From Isoetes taiwanensis (taxonomy: Eukaryota > Streptophyta > Lycopodiopsida > Isoetales > Isoetaceae): a stretch of DNA of 64,000 nucleotides. Shown here in pieces: positions 56,633 through 64,000 of this stretch. Each line of letters opens with the position of its first letter. Position 1 is the first letter of the stretch. A program made the position numbers and the translations under genes. Location: positions 16,809,491-16,873,490 of the forward strand of contig JAJEKV010000001.1 of assembly GCA_021234155.1 (NCBI GenBank), read 5' to 3'. The notes beneath the pieces are model-generated. The model had not been told where the DNA came from. It was given only the letters and a program-made list of their open reading frames with translations, and did not search any database.

Positions 56633-57860
56633 AAAATCACACACCTGCACACACCTGGAAGACGCCATACGCAACGCCGACAATAAGGCGCCAAAGAGAA
56701 CGAGAAGGAGAGAAGGGACAAAAAGGGAAATAAAGAAGAGATAGAGAGAAAAAATGAGAGAAAAAAATAAAAAAATGAAAAGACACCAATAAAATAAAAA
56801 GGAAAAACACAAGAACTTGGGAAAAGAAATAAAAGAACAATGGGACAACCAAAGCAGGCATAAAGCAGGGACTGAAAAAAGAAAAGGAAGCAAGGAATGA
56901 CAGGCTAGGTCCGACAAAAACATGTCCCGAGAGACATCAAAAAACCTGAACAATCACGAAAAAGGCGCCAGAACAAGAAGAGAAATCAAGAGGTTGGATT
57001 AAAATCGGATAAATAAGAGTAACACAATCAAGCAATGCCAAACTGATACTAGCACTATGAGCACATATATTTGCATATGAGTGATGCAGAACCAATTATA
57101 TCTTTGACAATAATTGGTGATAACACCACTATGCCGAAACATTGGAAAAGCTGTAAATATTGCATTCATTAAGCATAAGTGAAAAGGTGTAACGAACACC
57201 TTCTATGGTTGTTACCATGATCAACAGTGGGTCTTAATACCCTCACTTCTTAACCAAAAATCACTGGGAAAAAAAATCACTACGAGAGAACATTTCTTTA
57301 CATTCAATCAGTGGAAAAGTACGAGATTGTGGGTGCATGGGAAAGTACGAGATTGTGCGTGCCAATGTGGCATGACATATAAAAAATTGATTCTTCTCCA
57401 ATTGAAGTATGCACACGTGCATGAGCTGTTGGAGGAAGAATTATATAAGACAAAAGAATAGCATAGCCATATATATGAAAAGCATAATCTAGCCTAGAGC
57501 ACCAGATGCACAATTTCAATATACAGTGTCTTAAATCTTGAAATCAATTTCAAACTTTACTTTCATCTCAAATGTAATGAGCTATAGTTATGTGATTGCC
57601 AATGCGTTTGCTATGGCATCAACATTTGTAATGGCGCATCCATCCTTGCCTCGTGTCAGTAAGTGGGTTGTCCTCAGAGTATATTTATCTGGTACTTGTA
57701 ATGTTTGCATCAAATACAACACATCACTCGTATAGATCATTTACAACTAATTTGAGGTGTCAAGGTGTGCCTCTATAATCACATCATTCATGTGAGTTGA
57801 ACCTAAAAAGTGTCTCTTTTGAAAATCAGGAAGATCCATATCATCTTTTTAGCTCAATGA
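56633..57860. other. Purine-rich stretch and spacer
   Basis: 56,640-56,990 is A/G-rich (gagaaaaaatgagagaaaaa type). Frames in it are low-complexity. 57,000-57,860 shows no supported gene. Confidence 0.45.
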
Positions 57861-57861
57861 G

Positions 57862-58494
57862 ATGAGAGATGTTAGACGGCAACGATAGCTTGAACTTGAA
57901 GGGCTGTTTCAAGCTATCAATTTCTACAACAGAGTTAGAGAGCAGGATACCAGCCGCCTATCTCATCTTGCCTTGATAGAATCTGAAGGATGGAAAAAGA
58001 ACCTAATGCAATGGGCAAACAAATGGGGGGCAAACAGTTCGAATTGGCCAAAGGAGAAGCAAGAAGCAAGAGATTTGTTAGAAAAGCTAGCAGTGGATCA
58101 CATTTGGGCTGAACCAGGGAAAAGAATGATACATTATCGGACCAACGTGAACCACTTAGATGCCTATGAATGCCAGCGGTTTTTGAAAGCGTGCATACCA
58201 AAAGTGTATAAGCAGATGATAGCACGATACAGAACAGGCTCACATAAATTGGAAGTAGAGACAGGAAGGTGGACAAAGACACAAGTAGAAGACAGATTAT
58301 GCAAGGTATGCAAATTAGGAGCTATTGAAAACGAACAGCATGTCTTCTTGCAATGCCCAGAATATGTACATATTAGAAAAAGCTTTGGCATCCAAGTGGC
58401 CGATTTTTATTCTTTATTATCTGTGCCACCAATGTTATTGGGATCATACATAAGGGCGGTGGATGCACACCATTCCTTAATACTAAAGTTGTAA
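57862..58494 (+). pseudogene. LINE ORF2 C-terminal fragment, still mostly open
   Basis: After an in-frame TAG at about 57,889, roughly 200 codons are open to 58,494: GLFQAINFYNRVREQDTSRL, GWKKNLMQWANKWGANSSNW, AEPGKRMIHYRTNVNHLDAY and MIARYRTGSHKLEVETGRWT. It ends with the knuckle CKVCKLGAIENEQHVFLQCP (C-x2-C-x9-H-x4-C). The knuckle and the RYRTG-x-KLEVE-x-GRW run correspond to LINE B (SIRTGAHRLRIEKGHW), so it is the ORF2 tail of a related subfamily, but better preserved and AT-rich. No RT core lies upstream. It is either a young fragment or a piece kept open by chance or by use. Confidence 0.65.
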
Positions 58495-58751
58495 AACTGA
58501 GTTTCATGTGCTCCATGGTCTCTCAAGGCCCAAGTGAGCAATAGACATAAATTAAATTAAAAAATTAAATAATACACAAAGTTGCCTTTTTCTTTTCTTT
58601 TTTCGGTCGAACAGTTGGTTGGACTTGCATTTGCCTTCCTCTCCATCCTAGTTGGTTGGACTTGCATCCCCCTTCCTCTCCATCCTGGTAGGAGCCAGTA
58701 GTTTTGAACCTAGTGTTGTTATTGCTTAGTAGTCTTATTAGCACGTTTATG

Positions 58752-59990
58752 AGATAAGATAAGATAAGATAAGAATTTTTACGTCCACGGGAACCCAACG
58801 GGTTATGGGACGGCACATGCAAGGGCAACAGCCCATCTAAAACCTGGGGACTAGGCCCCATCACCAAATACAATAACCAAATAGTAAAAGGCTACCAAGA
58901 ATAAGAGAAGATAATGCTAATGCTAGTGGTAAATGTATGCTTCTAAAATTATCTAGACATAGCCAGTCCAAGGATTGGAAGGCCATTGATCTAGAATAAT
59001 TCTTTGCGCCTCCCCCACATTAATTTGCCCATTTCTTTTTCGCAGGGTTGCTGCCCTCACCTTGCGAGCTCCTCCTTACGGTTACACAATTGAAGAGGGG
59101 AGAGGTCCTCCCCAGATCTTGAGAAACTAGTCCCTCGAGATGGTTTCCATGTTTGAAGAACATGTAAGCGGCTAAGAGTGTCTTGAAACCGAACCAAAAG
59201 ATGGCGGGGGACGATCGGATCTTGCCGCTCCCCACCTAGTAGCGGAGACAACTCCACCAGCCTTCACATGCATGACATCGGTGAAAAAATGCAAAGCGAC
59301 ATCCATATCGAAAAAGGGCATCATCTTACGCCTCGCAGCCCCTATAATACGCAAGTTCAGGCTCCTAGTAACGAAGAAGATCGAGGTAGCCCGCTCCCGG
59401 CTACTAGCGCACGCTGCGACTCACGGTCCCCTTGGGATTGTGGAGATGTGCATGCGCCCACCTCAACATGTTCCCTTTCCAATGTGCGCACTTCGCTTCA
59501 ACACAATGTTTCTTACGTGGGTAATTAATTCGTATCTAGTGTCTGCATCTTGAGGCATCACTTGTGCACACATACCGGGCTTTAGGGTGCGGAACGAAGG
59601 CATGTATTAATCGTAATAAGTGTGTCCATCTCTCAATAGACACGATCATAGATGTGGCCGTCATTCCTCCCTCGGAATGAATGAGTCGTGCACAGTCCAC
59701 GAAGTGTAGGCGGCAAACACCTGAACTTGCGGTCTAGAGCTTTGGAGATCCTCCCGATCTTGGAAGGTAAATGTACCAGCCCTTGCTTGTGCCGATATGA
59801 AGAGGCGGCATTGGGGACCAAAAAGAGAAGATGGCAACTCCATTATTACATCGGAATTAGCTTCCCCACGACCATGGAGCTCAGATGCTAGACCGAGCAC
59901 TTGTGGGACGGGGGACCTCTGTGCAAACAATGATTCCCGAGTAGGAGGCTTTTTCTTTTCCCGGCCATCCTTACACCAAATCTCTCCTTA
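58752..59990 (-). mobile_element. Decayed retroposon with (TTATC)n tail
   Basis: On the minus strand the 3' end reads ccgttgggttcccgtggacg, then taaaaattc and (TTATC)n (58,752-58,775). This is the LINE A-C end signature with a different tail unit. The body to about 59,990 is GC-rich with short minus-strand open pieces (AHIGKGNMLRWAHAHLHNPK; RKMMPFFDMDVALHFFTDVM) and no recognised RT block. The 5' limit is uncertain. Confidence 0.55.
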
Positions 59991-60600
59991 TTGCTGGCCC
60001 TTTCTGTCATGGTGAAGCTCTCTAAATGAAATCAAAGCGGCTATATACAAAATTTAAATCAAAGCAGAAGCCTCAATCTAAAAGATCTGAAACACAATAT
60101 CCAATACTGCAAACCCTACCAAAGCCGGCCGGAACAGGACTGTTTTGACACAGAAAACGTAACCAAAGATGGGCATACCATACACCATCGGAAAGATCCT
60201 GGAAAGAGCTTTCCAGCGCAATAAGCCTCACCTGAAACGGAGTCCTGGATCAAAAGTTATGCTAGAAACTGTGTTGCCGGCGAAAAGCTGCACTACATGG
60301 CGCCTAGGGTTTGAGAGAAAAGTATATCAGTTACACTTGATTGCAAATGGGGATCAACATATGCTATGTGTATAGTTTCAAATTAGGCGAGATGATTTAA
60401 TATATGATATACAAATTCATAATCTACCTTATTGGCATATGAACGATTGCATTTTATGCATATTGATTTGTTTCTATGAATATTGGTATTGATGTTGTGT
60501 CTATATCCAAATGGTCATCTTTTGAAATTGAAATGACAAAAGGGGTTATTACATTATAATATATTGTTATTTGTATGATATGATATATTACTATTTGTAT
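59991..60600. other. Spacer, no gene seen
   Basis: The stretch 60,160-60,320 ('accatcggaaagatcctgga...gcgcctagggttt') resembles leader sequence of plant repeats but I cannot name a family. The rest is AT-rich. Confidence 0.35.
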
Positions 60601-60619
60601 AATACATTACAAACACATG

Positions 60620-60800
60620 CAAACATGTGGTCATTCAAAAAGAGACCGCACATGTTTGTAAGGAAGAGTTATGAAAGGCCACACAACTAATATGGCCCAC
60701 CAAAAAAATATGAAGCTAGGGCCATCAAAAAGAGCCCAGAACTCACGAAGCACCTAAGAAAAGGAAGCAAGAGATGGGCCATAAAAAAGGGGCCCGACCA
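60620..60800. other. Hairpin and GGCC-type near-palindromes downstream of copy 6
   Basis: A strong hairpin AAACATGTG...CACATGTTT (60,621-60,657) encloses GGTCATTCAAAAAGAGACC, a version of the AGGCC...GGCCT motif with both sides changed. GGGCCATCAAAAAGAGCCC (about 60,719-60,737) and GGGCCATAAAAAAGGGGCCC (about 60,776-60,795) follow. Confidence 0.65.
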
Positions 60801-60912
60801 TCTTGTTGTAACAATACCTAGCTTAGAATTCTGGATAGCATGTTCTACCTATCTATATAGTAATAGTCTTTGTACATCAAAGTCATTGGTCTTATGCAAA
60901 TCGGAGGAATGG

Positions 60913-61585
60913 TCAAATAGGCCAGTCCCATCCACAAATGGAGCAGAATTGGGAGCCACATGATCTGCATTAAATGAATTAACATGAGAAAAAGTAGAAA
61001 AGATAGGACAAGAATGTTCTACATCCATGAAGGGAATTATAGAAAAGGAGAATCCAACGGTTACCTGCAAGACACGTGTTTGCAACCCTGTCCAAGACGA
61101 ACAGGAAGCTTGCATACTAAGCATCTGATCCATTTAGGCGATGGAAGGTCTGCAGCAAGAGCTTGAATCTCATTGCAGCTAAAATTCTGGTGGAACAAGC
61201 AGTGGGGACACGGCGCGACCGCCTTACTGATGGAGGCCACAAGAGGAGGAAAAGGAAGAGGAGAAGGTTGCTGCTCATCTTCTTGGACATACCGTGGCGA
61301 GGTCCGTGCTTCTTCGGCCTCAGCCTCGGCGCGACGCTTCTTCCACTCTAGAGTTGCCACTCTTTCAGTCTCAGCTTGCTGGTAGAAAATGGCAGCCCTT
61401 CTCTTGTCTTCCTCGCTCCTATGGACCACCTTGATTGTGCAAGCTGGATGTTGTATGCGCTTCAATTCTGCCCCAAGCTTATGTCTCCAATTCCAATAGT
61501 AATGTTGCAGTTGCGGAACTACCTCCATATCTGAATCCTCCCCCCCATCCTCCCTCCCCAAAATACACGATAATCTTACACCCAT
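60913..61585 (-). CDS. RING2-like zinc-finger protein (copy 6, two exons)
   Basis: Exon 1 is 61,585-61,065 and exon 2 is 60,964-60,913. The 100-bp intron has GT at 61,064-61,063 and AG at 60,966-60,965 and lies at the same place and phase as in copy 5 (after KHVSC). The joined frame gives 190 residues from MGVRLSCILG to CGWDWPI. Layout: N-terminus, basic/Glu-rich helix (RSEEDKRRAAIFYQQAETER), knuckle CPHC-LF-H-QNFS-C, CLVC, GCKHVSC and QFCSICGWDW. At the junction it reads CRSCGSQFC, one residue longer than CRCGHQFC of copy 5. I start at MGV; another in-frame ATG lies five codons earlier. All family zinc ligands are present, so it is probably functional. Confidence 0.75.
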
Positions 61586-61622
61586 GCCTTCACACAACAA
61601 GATTGTCCTTCCATCATGTCTC

Positions 61623-61633
61623 CCATTTTATAC
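61623..61633 (-). promoter_or_regulatory. TATA box of copy 6
   Basis: Minus strand GTATAAAATGG about 42 bp upstream of the MGV start, similar in sequence and spacing to copy 3 (CTATAAATGG). Confidence 0.6.
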
Positions 61634-61639
61634 TACCAT

Positions 61640-62580
61640 AAGGGCGCTTCCCTTGCCTTTCCTAGAAATCCTTACGTGGCCCTCAGATCTTAGCCATCGT
61701 CGACTAGCCGTTCCATCCACGCCGTCAGCCCATTATGGGCCCATTTGACTATTACATGTTTATCATGGAGCTTGTAAGCCTATCTCAATGGCCCAGATGA
61801 TAATAGTGTTCTATTCAATAAGACAAGCTTCCACCACAACACCTCCTTCTAGGGGCACTATAGAAAGAGTCATGGTCATTGGTCCAGTATTCAATCCTCC
61901 AAGGGAAGAAGTACTCACACAGCATTCAACTTATAGGATAATAATATGATTCCGCCATATATGATGTCACCTTTATAGTCTTCGACATCAAAAGCATTGC
62001 CATTGCGTAGTTAGTTCATGGAATTCATTAGGTGTAGCATCTGCTACATTAGAAAATGCACAACTCAATCTTATATTAATGTGCTTTTCCATGCTCCTGC
62101 CATGCCTCTTGGTTGGAAACGGCATGCACTACCTTCATTTAAAACTATATATGAAACAAAAATCAAATCTTCTAGATTATCATATCTTTTCAAGTTGGCT
62201 TATTGACAAAATAATTGAATTGGTGTCATTTCGATAAGCATGGCTGTGCTAAGAGTTCCACATATATATATGTTGCCTATACACTTCTATATTTCAATTG
62301 TCGTTGTTTGCCTTAAAAGGTGTGCCATGCCCTAAGAGAGATATTTGTTGCTCATATGACTTGACATTTGTCCATAAACTAATGTTGCTTGTAACGAAAC
62401 AAAAGAAGTAAACACGTTTTGCCATAGAGTTTATACACTTACAACTCTCAAAAGCGAAGTGATACTAGTGGGTAACTCAGCAACTATGACCCAACCACTC
62501 AGTAACTCAGCAACTATGACACCAACTATGCCATCAAATATTACCTAGTCAAGTTCATGAAACATCAAAAACATGTACGA
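61640..62580. other. Spacer, no gene seen
   Basis: AT-rich. A short direct repeat gtaactcagcaactatgac occurs twice at about 62,471-62,521. No supported gene. Confidence 0.45.
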
Positions 62581-62772
62581 CAAGATGAATGCATTGTATG
62601 AATGTTTTCAATTGGTTCAACATCAAACTATTACAACTTTGAACATATATCCTATATACATTCATATTACCCATCTCAAGATGAATGCATTGTATGAATG
62701 TTTTCAATTGATTCAACATCAAACTATTACAACTTTGAACATATATCCTATATACATTCATATTACCCATCT
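62581..62772. repeat. Tandem duplication, 96-bp unit
   Basis: 62,581-62,676 and 62,677-62,772 differ at one base by my reading (ttggttcaac against ttgattcaac). Recent. Confidence 0.95.
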
Positions 62773-62815
62773 TATTTATTCCACCGATATTATTTCGAGA
62801 GTTGAATCCAGCTGT

Positions 62816-62883
62816 CAAGGAGCCCAATTAATAACTAATGGAGCAAGAACAAGGAGCCCAATTAATAACTAATGGAGCAAGAA
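62816..62883. repeat. Tandem duplication, 34-bp unit
   Basis: 62,816-62,849 and 62,850-62,883 are identical (caaggagcccaattaataac...). Confidence 0.95.
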
Positions 62884-63159
62884 CAAGATAGGCCCCTTAC
62901 GCTTCTTGTGCTTCAACCTCTTAGTTAAAAAGAAAATGGGATCAACATACTATCCAGCATGTACCAAGCATATCATCCATAAATTCTAAACCCCAAACAT
63001 ATGGTCAAGGATTTTAGGCATGTTCCTCCTATGTAGCCATATAAGTGCTTCTCAGAGCACCATCTGTGCATGACTTGGCATTATACATACTTGAGGTTCT
63101 AGATAAACGTCAGCAATTACTGAGCCCTCAGTAGTCATTATCTCCGCTTGTCTAGTATC

Positions 63160-63326
63160 ATCATTACTATTACTGCAAAGGTTTTTCCCTTGAAAACCTT
63201 TCGAGGCAGGGGTTTTTTAATCCTAGTAGTAATGATTGTACTAGCCCTCCCATGACCTATTGGTCTCCGTGGACGTTAAAAAAAACTATTCTATTCTATT
63301 CTATTCTATTCTATTCTATTCTATAT
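63160..63326 (+). mobile_element. LINE 3'-end stub with (CTATT)n tail
   Basis: About 165 bp: outer stem ATCATTACTA (63,160-63,169) with TAGTAATGAT (63,227-63,236), inner GGTTTTTCCC / GAAAACC / GGGGTTTTTT segments, then ggtctccgtggacgttaaaa and seven or so CTATT units. A severely 5'-truncated member of the LINE A/B lineage, or a SINE that borrows its 3' end. Confidence 0.75.
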
Positions 63327-63388
63327 TTGAACCCTTCATTTTTTCCTTTGCTTTCTATATTTGAACCCTTCATTTTTTCCTTTGCTTT
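63321..63388. repeat. Tandem duplication, 34-bp unit
   Basis: ctatatttgaacccttcatt... at 63,321 and again at 63,355, directly after the LINE tail. Confidence 0.9.
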
Positions 63389-63586
63389 TTGAACTTGTAC
63401 TTTGGCAAAAGGTTATTTGGGTACTTCCCAAATATGTCGAAGCATATGAGAATTGGATAATATGTAGTGTATTTTCTTTGATAAATTACTTACAAGAAGT
63501 GGTTTCTACTATGTTTAAATATTGTTCCTTAGTTTGCAGATCACTACAAGAAGGTGGTCTATTCAAAGCTTCGCATTGCCCTAGAA

Positions 63587-64000
63587 TCATGTTGCAATTA
63601 CTAGCTCCTCGTCCGTCCTAGCTACTGAACCAGCCTTTTCCTTTTCCTCTGCATAAAAGTAGTCCTCATTCAATTCAAGCAAACGGCATAAATTATATTC
63701 AAATTCATGCTTGCCTTCTTCGAATGGCTTTGCAGCTACGGAACGCAAATAAGTAATCAACTCTGCTTGTGCTTGAATCTCCAACTCCTGTAAAATCACA
63801 CATATATAGAATCTTATTTCAAGTAAAACAAAGTAAATGGGCTGTATGAAGACACCTGTTGATAACATTGTGTTTTCAATTCTGTAAACGCTGCAGCAAG
63901 TTGATGCTCTTTCTCCAACATTGCAAGCTGGATGGGGCCTCCAACTCTTTCTCCAAGTTGTATGGGACCCGTGATCTTCAGGGAACAAAAACTTATGTAC
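63587..64000 (-). CDS. Last two exons of an unidentified coiled-coil protein gene (runs off the window)
   Basis: The exon from the window edge to 63,856 reads KITGPIQLGERVGGPIQLAM then LEKEHQLAAAFTELKTQCYQ Q, ending at CAG|GTGTCT. After a 68-bp intron the last exon (63,787-63,587) starts after ...ttttacag and reads ELEIQAQAELITYLRSVAAK, then PFEEGKHEFEYNLCRLLELN EDYFYAEEKEKAG and a stop. The phase is kept across the junction and composition is helical and charged. I do not recognise the family. No defect is seen, so it is probably a live host gene. Confidence 0.65.
   Translation of the reverse strand, partial: VHKFLFPEDHGSHTTWRKSWRPHPACNVGERASTCCSVYRIENTMLSTGVFIQPIYFVLLEIRFYICVILQELEIQAQAELITYLRSVAAKPFEEGKHEFEYNLCRLLELNEDYFYAEEKEKAGSVARTDEELVIAT

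Overview
The window looks like nuclear DNA of a land plant. It carries relics of typical plant genes: a PLS-class pentatricopeptide repeat (PPR) gene, a MscS-like MSL channel, a P4-ATPase flippase, a subtilase and an NADPH-thioredoxin reductase. It also has a nuclear-type tRNA-Asn(GUU), a plant-style L1 LINE, and two miniature LTR elements (TRIMs) with an initiator-Met-tRNA primer site. AT-rich spacers, many decayed retroelements and local tandem duplications suggest a large, repeat-rich genome. A fern such as Ceratopteris or a lycophyte is my guess; the sequence alone does not prove it.

The most interesting content is a family of small zinc-finger genes, all on the minus strand: about 0.6-1.0 kb (broken), 7.6-8.1 kb (broken), 22.7-23.3 kb (open), 24.5-25.1 kb (open), 41.3-42.0 kb (two exons, open), 42.4-42.7 kb (5' fragment only) and 60.9-61.6 kb (two exons, open). 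Open members encode about 176-191 residues: a start at MGV(R/K), a basic then Glu/Arg-rich helix, a C-x2-C-x2-H-x4-C knuckle, and a C-terminal domain with the cysteine spacing of RING2 from RBR ubiquitin ligases, ending at GWDWP. RING1 and IBR are absent. The four open members have a TATA or TATA-like box unusually close to the start codon. Near-palindromes of AGGCC...GGCCT type lie beyond several stop codons.

Layout: 1-1.5 kb, duplicated block with broken zinc-finger copy 1; 1.8-7.1 kb, minus-strand LINE A; 7.4-8.1 kb, broken copy 2; 8.3-13.7 kb, unknown ORF, palindromic repeats and an uncharacterised multi-exon gene; 13.9-16.3 kb, MSL and thioredoxin-reductase relics; 16.3-22.6 kb, satellite-like repeats, purine tracts and TRIM 1; 22.7-25.5 kb, zinc-finger copies 3 and 4; 27-30.7 kb, subtilase, PPR and flippase relics; 34-39.2 kb, plus-strand LINE B; 41-43.2 kb, zinc-finger copy 5 and its partial duplicate; 43.4 kb, tRNA-Asn; 44.5-45.9 kb, unidentified host exons; 46.85-53.7 kb, L1 LINE interrupted by TRIM 2; 53.8-56.6 kb, LINE C; 57.9-60 kb, more LINE remains; 60.9-61.6 kb, zinc-finger copy 6; 63.2 kb, LINE 3' stub; 63.6-64 kb, last two exons of an unidentified coiled-coil protein gene.

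The zinc-finger genes are probably an expanding tandem cluster into which LINEs and TRIMs keep inserting. LINEs A, B, C and the 3' stub share an unusual structured 3' end and a simple-repeat tail, which may make them a retrotransposon lineage distinct from plant L1.
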